Positions 49,402-60,090 of a stretch of 64,000 nucleotides of DNA are shown in pieces. A model generated the notes under the pieces. It saw only the letters and a list, made by a program, of their open reading frames with translations, was not told where the DNA came from and made no database searches. The translations under genes and the position numbers were made by a program. This DNA comes from Strongyloides papillosus (taxonomy: Eukaryota > Nematoda > Chromadorea > Rhabditida > Strongyloididae), in contig SRSI01000002.1 of assembly GCA_005656395.1 (NCBI GenBank), forward strand, positions 124,001 to 188,000, read 5' to 3'. Each line of letters opens with the position of its first letter. Within the stretch, counting starts at the first letter, position 1.

Positions 49402-50799
49402 GTGTTATGATGGGAAAACCAAATTTTTCCGTTCTTACACATTGTCTAATTTTTTTAATCCAATAATACAATTAATATATTAATAATGTTGTAATTTAAA
49501 GAGGAATAAAACATTTTTTTATCATTTGTTTGTAAGCTAATTTACTTTTAAATTAACAAAAATAAATGAATGTTTTTCATAATGAATAAAAGAAAGCTAT
49601 TTTGACTGATCTTCCACTTAGTTTGAAAAAATATAAATACCTCACTAATAGTTATATAATAATATGATACATATAAAAAAAGCAAAAATCACTGTAAAAT
49701 ATAGTGATTTTGTTACATTTATTAAAAAATCTAATTTTTTTGACTTACCACTAATTTTATCGCAATTATTTAGCATCTAGAAATTAAATCAACAATTTGA
49801 AAAGTATAAAAATAATTGCCTTTTTTCTATAACATCATCTTTATTTTATAAATTAAGTTGCTTTCTACAATACATTTCAAAATACAAGATTATATTCAAT
49901 TTTATAAAAATCGTAAATACTGTTATAAAGAGCATTTATTAAAACATAACAATATCTTTTTTTTTAATAATTTTAATTATAGTAAAAATATATTTTTTTT
50001 ATAAAGTTATACTTATCTGAGGACCAAATTTTTTTATGATATCATTCATGATCACTCATAAAAACAGATTTATATAAATTTATAATGCATTATGCATTTG
50101 TGTTTAAAGTAAAAAACTTTTAAATATTTTAACTTTTAAAAAGAGATTATATTAAAATAATATCTGATAATATATTTCATAGTATATTGAATAAAGCAAC
50201 TCTAAGATGAGCATAATATGATAGAAAATATTAAAAATAAAAAAGTTACATCACTTCAAAGTGTCAAACATATATATTTTTGTAAAGCACATGAAAATTT
50301 ATTTGGCGAAATAATATTTTATGTCGTTTACAGCACTTTTTGTTTGTCGTTTGATATTATTAAAATTTTGATAAAATTTAATTTTTTTACAAATAATTTT
50401 ATTACTTTTATAAAAGACTTTCATAATTTGTTTTTATTAGTTTCGTCTGTACTGTAAATAATTGTTCCAGTAAAACATTAAGATTATTAAAAATATACTA
50501 AAACATTGCACAAATTTCTTGATTACTGAAAACAATGTAGGAAATAATCGGTATTTGACTAGTCAAAATTTCCTAAAAATGTAATTGTAATTAATAGTAC
50601 TATAGTCGAGAAAAGAAGCATTAGTCTAAAGACTATATAGCGAATCGCGCCGCTACTTAATTTTGCCGGTTAATTTTCTATAATAAACAAATTGCGAAGG
50701 TATTTGATTTAACAGTTTGGCTAAAAATTGCTATTTAGAGCGATTTTTTTCTAGAATAAAAGGTATTCTAAGCATAAATAATAATAAATAAACATATTT

Positions 50800-50970
50800 T
50801 GAAGAATTTTCAGCATTTGTTCTTTTGAGTGAGTTTTTATGATTTTTTCCGAAAAAAGCACATAATTCCTATCCACTTATTGATAAGGCTTAGCCTATGG
50901 ACTCTCTTTGACTGGCATTGCCGTAATTTAACCTCCGTATATAGATAGATAAAAACATTTTTACGAATTA
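50800..50970 (+). repeat. Dispersed ~160-base repeat, right-arm copy
   Basis: Inverted twin of copy 1: tttttccgaaaaaagcacat, cttattgataaggc, gactctctttgactggcatt, then aaaaacatttttacgaatta. Confidence 0.55.
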
Positions 50971-51560
50971 TTTATTTATTGTTAATAAATATTTATATAG
51001 ATATTTTTATATTTGAATGTTAATAAAAAAATTACCTTTTTTACTTTATAAATTTTGCGCATTATTGGCGTGTACAACATGAATTTTTGCGATGAACTAA
51101 TATCTACCATCTTCTATAGTCATTCGATAGATTTTCATTTTCTATACTAGAAGAAATAAAAGTGCATTTTTAAAAATACTTTACTAACTTTTAATTCTAT
51201 TTAACATTAAAATTTTGACAGAATTAATACTTCTCTTTTATTATAAAATTAACCATAATTGTTGGACTGTTATATGAATGGTATTTTAGGAAAAAAAATA
51301 TTGTAATTTTTTATGAACAAATTTTGTTTTTTTAAAATTAGATCTTATAAACTATTATAAAGAATCTTCCTTTTTTAATTTTTTTATTATTATTATTTTG
51401 TCTATTTATTATATTAAACGCCTTGGTTAGACTTTTAAAATATTAGTTATCTAAGTTATTGTAAATCTTTGCTATCTGCGTTTATGTTTTAATACTGTAC
51501 ATATAAATAACATTATTCTAAAATACGTAAGATACGATGATTTATAAATTATTTAAAAAG

Positions 51561-51763
51561 TAAAATTTTTAAAATAAATTTGTTTGGTGGAGGGTAGACG
51601 TGAAATTAGAAAGATTACCAATTAACCAAAACTTTATTTAACACCAATAAAAACTCTATTATTTTTATATGAAATTGTTATTTATATATTAAAGTTATAC
51701 GATATTCCAAATCCCTTGAAGGGATAGTTTTGAAATTCATCTATTAAACAGAGGTTTTTTACT
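51561..51763 (-). repeat. 3' LTR
   Basis: 203 bases, identical by eye to 53233-53435. Confidence 0.92.
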
Positions 51764-51776
51764 TCTCCTTCCTTTA
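51764..51776 (-). promoter_or_regulatory. Polypurine tract
   Basis: Minus strand TAAAGGAAGGAGA directly before the 3' LTR, the expected plus-strand priming site for reverse transcription. Confidence 0.7.
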
Positions 51777-51942
51777 GACAAAACTATAACTTCAAGAAAT
51801 TTGTATCCATAGTGGAATGTGTTAGTATAATAAATAGTATAGAGTAGATAGATAAGAGATTTTTTTGAATCAACCAGTATAGAAAATATCCTTTCATTCT
51901 AGACCAAGTTGGTAAATAGACAATATATAGATAATAAAATAA

Positions 51943-52392
51943 TTACCGCAACCCATAATATAGGAATAACAAATCCATTGACGTTGCCAGTATTCTCGCA
52001 AGATCCAATATTTTCACCAAGTTAACAATATGTGCTTGGTGTCTTTCTCCATTTTTCTTAGGTATCATAACTAAAGGACTGTTAAATTCAACAATCATTT
52101 CAATTTTAGTACTTCCACATGAAGTAATTTTTATTCTTTTACGCGAAAATGTTTTATGTTTTTCAGAATCATGGCTCAAGTTTAGCAATTCATTAATTTT
52201 ACTTGACGGTGCAACAGGAACCTCAACAACATCCCCGTCCCTTTGAGCCACTTGTGCCATGATCAATTCATCATTATCATCAAGTTTGATCTCATTAACT
52301 TTCTTATCATCAGAATTTATCTCTTCCATAATCAGACGAGTTTCAGGATAACAGTAATTTCCATCAACCTTCTTTAGTACATATTCTTCCAT
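51943..52392 (-). pseudogene. Truncated pol fragment (start of reverse transcriptase)
   Basis: 149 codons in a different frame from gag, overlapping its end by 19 bases. An acidic stretch is followed by VEFNSPLVMIPKKNGE, which matches the N-terminal 'SP.V...KK.G' signature of Metaviridae-type (Gypsy) reverse transcriptases. The frame ends soon after; there is no catalytic YxDD, RNase H or integrase, so most of pol has been deleted. Confidence 0.6.
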
Positions 52393-53219
52393 TTTCTTTT
52401 TAGTTCAATTAATGAAGTTTGACCATTATACGTTTCTTTTAAATATTTGACCAACTCTTCATAAGTTAATAATTGACCTTGTTTGGTTCTATCAGAGATA
52501 TCTTGTAATACTTGACCTTCAAGAAAATTAAATAACATGGCTCTTCTAGTATTATGAGGTGTCTTGACTAATTCAAAATAATTCTCAATTTTAGCTTGAT
52601 ATAATTCATACGGTTCTTTTGGATCATACGGCCTCATGTTCTGAGTATATAGAAGAGAGAGGATGAAATTCATTTTCTTATTGTCATCACTATGATCAGC
52701 ATACCATTCTGATCCAAATTTAGATTTACAAACTCCAGTGAAATTTCTATTCTCACCAGATTCATTTAAATTTAATTTCTTTATTTCATTTGATGGTCTG
52801 TCACCATTACAGTTTGACCTCATTCTATCAATTGCTTTGCTCAATTCAATTTGTCCTTTCTCCATGCTCTCCATTCTATTTGAAAGCTGGTTAATGGATT
52901 CCATTAGTAAATTAAATTAGTGCATAAACATGACACCACTGTAACATAGCGAGGTATCATTTTTATTAATTTCTTTTTCTTCTTGTATAAATTCATTATA
53001 TAACTTATCAATGATATCAGTTCTTTTTTTTTCTTTTGTTAGTCTATCTGACTTTGACAAATCATCATTTACATTACCACCAGATACAACATCATTAAGA
53101 TTAACCTTTGGTAACTGTGATTGCTTGTCATCATTTTCATTTGGATTTTTCAGATTCTCATTTATTGAAGAATTCTCATTTTTATTCGTTGGCACCATCT
53201 TTCCATTTCGTAGCTCCAT
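52374..53219 (-). pseudogene. gag-like gene of the LTR element, one in-frame TAA
   Basis: Starts at 53219 just inside the 5' LTR (MELRNGKMVPTNKNENSS), hydrophilic and Asn/Asp/Lys-rich. After codon 100 a TAA (52917-52919) interrupts, and the same frame continues as FNLLMESINQLSNRMESMEK to a stop at 52374. The second part contains a retrotransposon-gag-like segment (KIENYFELVKTPHNTRRAML and FNFLEGQVLQDISDRTKQGQ). No zinc knuckle is visible. Either the stop was inherited from the source copy or translation restarts at the following ATG. Confidence 0.65.
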
Positions 53220-53232
53220 ATAATTAGACCAG

Positions 53233-53435
53233 TAAAATTTTTAAAATAAATTTGTTTGGTGGAGGGTAGACGTGAAATTAGAAAGATTACCAATTAACCA
53301 AAACTTTATTTAACACCAATAAAAACTCTATTATTTTTATATGAAATTGTTATTTATATATTAAAGTTATACGATATTCCAAATCCCTTGAAGGGATAGT
53401 TTTGAAATTCATCTATTAAACAGAGGTTTTTTACT
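53233..53435 (-). repeat. 5' LTR
   Basis: 203 bases, identical by eye to the 3' LTR, which implies a recent insertion. Confidence 0.92.
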
Positions 53436-53613
53436 AAAAGATTCAATTTTATCTATACTGGTTTTCTGATTAAATCTATTTAAACTTAGTCCAACGTTTT
53501 AAAAAAAAGTGTCTAATAAAAGCTTATGATGACTAGCTTAAGATTTTTGGAAAACATGAAATATTAGCATACATTTTGGGTAGAATTTCCCGTTGTATTA
53601 ACAAAATATGAGC

Positions 53614-53686
53614 TGCCACATGCTGGGATTGAACCAGCGACCTTCGGTTTACAAGACCGACGCTACTACCACTGAGCCAATGTGGC
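53614..53686 (-). tRNA. tRNA-Thr(UGU), right-arm copy
   Basis: Identical in structure to 35814-35886; intact. Confidence 0.95.
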
Positions 53687-53977
53687 TGTGAATCCGAGCA
53701 CACCCTGATTAGTAACCACGCTTAATTCTTTATACAGTCAATTTTAGAAGTCAAGATTTGCAATATTGGCTAATTGAATAATAAATTATTTATAACTGCA
53801 TTTCTCAGTATCCTAAGTTTTTTATGCCAATTTGTTGAATTATCAAATCTCTGAATATTTAGATTATTAATAATTTACAAAACTGCTTATTTTTTTTAGA
53901 ATTAAAGAAAATCATTTAAATTTAATGTATATAATTTTTAATTCGTAATGATCAATTAGTTGTCGTTCTCTTTTCAA

Positions 53978-54071
53978 GCCCCATTGGCGCAGTTGGTTAG
54001 CGCGTGGTACTTATAAGTTAAATCTGTTCTAAGCAATGCCAAGGTCACCAGTTCGAGCCTGGTATGGGGCA
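53978..54071 (+). tRNA. tRNA-Ile(UAU) with 20-base intron, right-arm copy
   Basis: Same 94-base gene as 35429-35522, intron included; intact. Confidence 0.93.
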
Positions 54072-54529
54072 AAGGTCACATTTTATATCTGTAATACTAC
54101 AAAAACAAAACTCTTATATTCGTATTCTTCTATTATTAAAATCTCGTATAAGTAAACAATTAGGAGAAAACTAGGGAAAGATTAGTTAGTTAGACATTGT
54201 GAATTACTTTTGAATTTTTTTTGAAACAGTGAACACACTTGTCTTCAAATAAACATTTTATCAAAATTTAAAAGATACATTATGTAAGTAATTCAGAAAA
54301 CGAAAATTGAAGCTACGGTTAAAAACTACTTCGTATGTAAGTTAATTCAAAGGAAAACTTAGTTATTGTCAAAATGTTAGTAAATCTTTATGAATATGTA
54401 ATAAAGCATTTTAGTATCACACAAAACACTACTGCATCAAGACAAATTCGTTCACTATTCCAAAATCTTGCTTTACTTTGAATTTAGAAGTAATTTTGTG
54501 TAGGAACTGATATCAAAAGGAGAGATAAA

Positions 54530-54532
54530 CGC

Positions 54533-54601
<69 letters not shown>

Positions 54602-54603
54602 GC
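54530..54603 (-). tRNA. tRNA-Asn(GUU), right-arm copy
   Basis: Same as 34894-34967 except one acceptor base, giving a perfect GCCTCCG/CGGGGGC stem. Confidence 0.95.
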
Positions 54604-55235
54604 TACGCGTGGCGATCCTTTTTCTTCAAGATTTTACGTCAAAAAGGCAAAATATTATTCTACTCAAAAAAAATTTGCCCAAACATTTTCAAATGATTTA
54701 TTTCTTTCATCTAATAAATACATTTAAATCGTTAGTTAATTTTTATTCTTAGGAAAATAGCAATGATTTTAAATAAAACAAATTTCATCAATACGATCAT
54801 TGGAATTTAATGTTAACAAAAACTATTATTACAAATGCTTTTTATTAACTAAATTAACGAAAGACTATATAAAATTTTTTCACAACACGTAATTAATAGC
54901 TTATGTTAAAAGATGGTTATTTATTAAATAAAATAGCTATCATTTGTCGATAAAAGAAAAAAAGATAGTTATTGAACTAAGCTGTATCATTACTAATACT
55001 CTTTTAACTTGAGTTATAAAAGATTTGTAATTTCTATTTTTCTAGATACATAATTTTGAATATACAACGAGTCCTTGAAACGCTTGAAGTAAAGTATCTT
55101 GATAATTTTCACTTTGTTATAAATGAAAATGGCGATAAAATTATACATAATGTATTATATAATATCAAGTAAACATCAAAATAATAAAATTTTACCTTTT
55201 TTACTAAAGAAACGTTTATAAAAGAAAATAAAAAA

Positions 55236-55356
55236 GGCTTATGCTATTAAAATTTGTAAATAGGTCTTCCATCCAAGTTATAAGGTAATTTACAGGCAAT
55301 TCACTTCGAAAATCAAACGGAATTCAGTACATTAAGCAGGATATACTCAAAGTTAG
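55236..55356 (-). rRNA. Divergent 5S rRNA-like sequence, right arm
   Basis: Inverted twin of 34141-34260. Its 3' end reads GCATAAGCCT before the T-run, closer to the usual 5S end than the left-arm copy (AAGTC). Confidence 0.5.
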
Positions 55357-55594
55357 ACTGTCAACTATGGTTAACATTTTGATTTTGTGTCTATAAAAGC
55401 AAGACACTAGAATTGTTTTCTACATAAATATTAATAATGATATAAAATAAATGAAGAATTATTTCATTGTGATAAGTACACTTTTTAAAAATTAATCTTG
55501 TTTAATTTTTATATTTAAAAACTTCGAAAATATTGCTATTATTCATTATATAGTTGTTTTTTGCATCTTTATTAAAACAATTATCTTTTATATA

Positions 55595-55645
55595 ACCAGC
55601 CTTAGACCCGCCTTCGGCAGGTCAGAGCTGGTCCGCAGAGCATAT
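55595..55645 (-). mobile_element. Helitron terminal hairpin, right-arm outer copy
   Basis: Reverse complement of the hairpin unit at 33851-33901. Confidence 0.6.
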
Positions 55646-55762
55646 TTTTTAATAAAGAATTTTTATACAAAATCATTAATCAAAGTATCTGTATAAAAAA
55701 ATTGTTTTATTAAATTACGTATTTATGGAGAAATAAAATAACCGACAATACATTGTTATAAT

Positions 55763-55812
55763 ACCAGCCTTAGGCCTGCCTTCGGCAGGTCACGTCTGGT
55801 CCGCAGAGCATA
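55763..55812 (-). mobile_element. Helitron terminal hairpin, right-arm inner copy
   Basis: Reverse complement of the unit at 33683-33733, keeping the fully paired CCTGCC/GGCAGG stem. Confidence 0.6.
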
Positions 55813-56063
55813 TTTTTTAAAAGAATTTTTGTATTAAATTATTATCAAAATATTTGTATTAGAACAATTTATCATTCAAAGAAATAAAAAACACAATTAA
55901 AAAAACAATCATTTATTTAAAAATGTTAAAAAAATTACAAATAAAAAAAATTCATTTATTTAAAAATGTTAAAAAAATCTTCCTGCTTCATTGTTGTTGT
56001 TCCTCCATTTGTTCTTCTTTCTCGAAGTTATTTGTGTTCTGTTTTTCACTATTTGATCAGAAT

Positions 56064-57498
56064 CTATGCATTAAATATTTCGGTATAAACAACATTTTTT
56101 GCTTTATCAGATTCTGTTTTTACAAATAGACAATCAGGACTTTTTACACGTGAAAAAGCCACATACAATTGTCCATGTGAAAAAACTGGTGTTGTTAAAT
56201 CTACACCAACTTTACTTAATGTTTGCCCCTGACTTTTATTGATAGTCATAGCAAAGGCAAGTCTTACAGGAAACTGTTTCCTTGCTAGTGTAAAAGGATA
56301 TTCTCCTTCAGAACTATATAAAACTATTCTAGGTATAAGAACAGTTTTATCTTTATTTAACCCTGACAAATGAATACATGTCAAGATTCTTTTATTAATT
56401 TTCATAACTCTTAATCTTGTGCCGTTACAAAGTCCTTCTTTAATGTTCAAATTACGAAGAACAATAATTACGGCATTAACCTTGAGATTCAGCACATGTG
56501 GTGGTAAACCGTTAGGTGTTAACTGATTTAAATTTTCAATAGGCATGTTGTAGTAATTTTCATTTGTATCCGAATCTTTTCTAATCGAATCGGCTGAAAA
56601 TATTTTTTCTACATCGCCTGGTAGAGTATTTAATACTTCATTATTAATTGACTCTACAATGGCATTTGTTGGAGCAAGAATTGCATAGTTAGATTTTTCT
56701 AATATGCTTTCATTCTTATCTCCAAAGATATCATTCACTAAATTTCCAGTTGATTGGACATTTAGTGGTATATCTACTTCGCCATCTTCATTTTTTTGAA
56801 GAGCATCATTACCAATGTCTAAAATCCACTTGGCAAAATCAATCTCGTCCTCTTTAACCCTCATGTTTCTGGTAAGTTTCACTGTCTCAAAGTGAACGTT
56901 CCAAAGAGGGCTATACTTTATAGAGAACAAAACATTTTGATGCCTTGTAGAATTTGGTAAGATAGGCAATGTTTGTCTAAAATCACCACCACATATGATG
57001 ACTTTTCCACCGAATGGAAGATCATTCTTGCAAACTTTTTTTAGTTGCTGATCAAGATAATCAATTACATACTTACTAAGCATAGGTGCTTCATCAATTA
57101 TTATTAATGAAGCTTTTTCAAGCATAGTAGTACGTAATTTATTAAGCTTGGATAGCCTAAAATTATTGTCAAATAAGGTAATTGGCACCGAAAACATAGA
57201 ATGAACTGTTTGTCCATTTCTAAGAAGAGTAGCCGCAATACCTGTTGAAGCACAATTAAGTACTATCTTATCTTCAGCTCTAAGCAAATAATATAACGTT
57301 GTGTAGACAAATGTCTTACCTGTTCCTGCAGGTCCTTCTAAAAAGAAGCAACGTTTATCTGGTAAATTATTAACAATGATATTTAATATTCTATTAATAA
57401 AGTTTCTCTGTTCTTCGTTAGCTGATTTTAAATTTTCTTTACCTAATCTTTTTAGAACATCTTTATCCTCAACATAGTCAATCTCTATAATATCGAAA
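56064..57498 (-). pseudogene. 5'-truncated Helitron: helicase domain only, intact C-terminus
   Basis: The frame is open from the duplication breakpoint ([14 protein letters not shown]) to the natural stop at 56064. It holds the whole PIF1-type helicase: [41 protein letters not shown] and the final [14 protein letters not shown]. About one residue in twenty or fewer differs from the 27.3-kb copy. The codon that is TAA there is CAA here. It has no Rep domain or start of its own; an ATG 20 bases upstream of the breakpoint belongs to unrelated sequence. Confidence 0.88.
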
Positions 57499-57839
57499 CA
57501 CACAAAAAAAAAGTGCATTTTCCGTCCTAAAGGATCATTTTTCGTCCACAGTTCATTTTCTGTCCTATGAAAAAAATTATATTTAAATTTTTAGATAATT
57601 TTAAAAATTAATTTTGATCGCTACCGCAAAGCTAGTTAAATTTTTCCGCCAAAATTACACAAAAATAAGCGAAATTTATATGGTGTAAATTTTGAGTATA
57701 ATTGAAATTGAATCTTTTATTATTAAAATTACAAGCAGCTCTATTCGCTTTGGTTAATGGCTACTTGTTTACAAGGTCAGAATATCTATATCAGTATATG
57801 ATATTTAATAAAACAAATTTGGATGATAAAATTACTTTT
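57499..57839. other. Sequence outside the outer breakpoint
   Basis: Immediately outside the arm is a short degenerate tandem of cattttccgtcct, catttttcgtcc and cattttctgtcct (57516-57568). The rest is AT-rich with nothing recognised. Confidence 0.4.
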
Positions 57840-58440
57840 TTTTGAGGAATTATACTTAACTTTCTTTCATTTTTATATAAACGACATAATTTTTTAGTAA
57901 ACTGAATTTTTCTTACTATACCAGATATCGTATACTTCTAATGTTTTACTGACTTTATTTCTATAGTATTATAAATCTATCGCTGTCTTTTAAAAATACA
58001 CAAAATATTTAATTTAGATTTCTTAAAAGTGTAAATTTTTCTATCTTTAAAGTGTAAAAAAAAACTTTAAAATATACTTCTAATAAAGACAGTGATTTTT
58101 ACATATCTTAAGAAAATGTTTGTAATTCGTGAGGTGTGCTAAGAAATATTTAATATTTATTAACTTTATTTTATATATATATTGTTAGAAAATTAAGGAA
58201 ATTTAAAATATAGACCATTTATTATCATGATTGTTAACATGCTTTGCTGTAGTTCGAAACAATTAAATTCTTGTTATTGGTTTAGAAAATCATATGCTTG
58301 TATTTAAAGAATAGATAATGTTTTTAAATAGTCATTATGCGTCTTTGGATTTTTAAAATTATAAAGACGATTGCTGTAAAATTTGAGTTGTGCATAACAA
58401 TTTTTCGAAATACTTTAAAAATAAGTTAAGGCCTGATTCA
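57840..58440 (+). repeat. Diverged repeat, copy 2 (partner at 9.17-9.79 kb)
   Basis: Collinear with 9165-9790 by eye in the same orientation; see that entry for the shared landmarks. Confidence 0.5.
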
Positions 58441-60090
58441 CATAAAATCAAATTCTTCTCTCACGAAGGCTGTTATGTAAAACAATTTTTTTTGTGCATA
58501 TACTTTCGTATGCCTCATTTTTGCATATACAAAATTTCACAAAATAGCATACGTTTAATTTTTTTTGTATATACAGTTAATATGATAGATAACTATTTTA
58601 AAATAATATGCTTATATCAAAAATTATTAAATGCATATACCCTTCGTTTTTAAAATCACTAAACAAAAGATGATGAGCGGAAACATTCCATTCATTTTTT
58701 TTACATAATGTATTTTGTCTAATAATGGACATGAAAAAAATTGTAAAATTTACTTAGTTTTTTAAAATATTGAATACATTTAAATTTGATGAATTTTCTT
58801 ATTTCGTGTGTTTTTGGAATATATATTATTAATAAAGATAAAAGATTTTATAAATGTTTTCTTAGCATTTTAATTTTAATTGTGCACTAAATCTAAGTGC
58901 AAATGCATGTTATAAAATTTGCAAACAAATTATCTTTCACTAAAACTTTGTATATACAAATATTAAAATAATGCTTTATATCCAAAAATCAACTTAACAA
59001 AGTAGCATATTATTTTTACAATTTTTCTTTTTCATCGCCTATAAATTATTCCATCTTTAATAACATTGCACATAATTTACTTACCCCCTGGTTTAATATT
59101 TATAAGATAATAAAAAATTGGCACCTTAATAATATAATATATTTAAAGAAATTAACAAATTAATAAATCAAAATTTTAAAGAATTGAAAAATTTTAAAAA
59201 TTACTTTACTAATAAATTAAGGTAGTTAAAAGTATTATTAGTACTAGATTTTTATTTTAATTAAGCAAATTGCCTTGTATCGTGTATTTATAATCCTTAA
59301 AATTTTGAGTAATTTTCAACTTCTGATTTACCTAAACTAATCAGTATAGTTACATACTAATTTGATCTATTGCATTAAAAGTTCGGTCTATAAATTTACT
59401 AACTTGATTAAAAAGTTATACGACGAAAATAACTAAACTAGCAATTGTTCATTTGGGTTAATATTACGAAAGTTTGTTATTATTAGCTATCTAAAACATA
59501 TTAGAAACTTGAAGAATTAATAAATTAAAGTATTAATATATTGGAATATTTAATAAATTGAAATATGAATAATTGAAAATGTTGATTTAATTATCATTAT
59601 AAATTTTATTTTGTTAAAATTTATAGTAAATTAAAACTCGACTTTTACAAATTGCAAAAGATAAAAATTATTTTAGATAAAATTTAATATTCTAAATTAA
59701 AATTGTTTTAATCAAAAAATAGTTACCAAATATAATGAAAAAATTATAATAATAAATAATATGTATGCGTTGTGTTTGATTCCAAACATAAAATAAAATA
59801 AGTAACAAAAATTTTATTAACATTTAGAAAAAATGCTGTTTTGCTTTATCAATTATCTTGAGTTAGTTACAGTTTTATAACAGTAATTAATACTAAAATA
59901 GAGAAATTTTATAAATTTGTAAACACTATCACATCCATAATGTCAGTTTAACTGTTTTTTAATTAAAACAATTGTAATCATGAGTACTATATTTTGTTTA
60001 AAATATATCTTTATCATTTGACATTTGGAAATCCGGATTTCAATATGCTAGAAACTCTAAAAGACAAAATCTTTAGAAATAAGTAAATCA
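58441..60090. other. AT-rich stretch, nothing recognised
   Basis: An 87-codon open frame at 58390-58653 has no protein-like character and is not called. Confidence 0.4.

Larger units (their letters stand above)
51561..53435 (-). mobile_element. Non-autonomous LTR retrotransposon
   Basis: Two 203-base LTRs, identical by eye (51561-51763 and 53233-53435), are flanked by AAAAG on both sides (51556-51560 and 53436-53440). The left arm of the duplication shows the empty site. The polypurine tract is on the minus strand at 51764-51776 (AAAGGAAGGAGA before the 3' LTR). A TGG-containing primer-site-like sequence follows the 5' LTR. The internal region holds a gag-like gene and only the start of reverse transcriptase. 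The LTR ends are AG...TA rather than the usual TG...CA. Confidence 0.9.
49363..57498 (-). repeat. Large inverted duplication, right arm
   Basis: Reverse complement of 31995-38255, with a 1880-base insertion (LTR element plus one target repeat). The inner end is inside a tRNA-Gly half gene. The outer end is TTTCGATATTATAGAG in the helicase domain, where left-arm similarity ceases. Confidence 0.93.

Noticed and set aside
3746..53219. Possible reassignment of TAA to glutamine, because several frames (Helitron, gag, 11-14 kb and 46-47 kb genes) are broken by a single in-frame TAA
   Set aside because: The 1989-codon Helitron and the gag frame use many CAA/CAG codons and no other TAA. Other fragments are also broken by TGA, TAG and frameshifts, and TAA is the stop most expected in AT-rich decay. 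No suppressor tRNA was seen.
58390..58653. 87-codon plus-strand frame
   Set aside because: No protein-like composition, domain or splice signal; likely chance.
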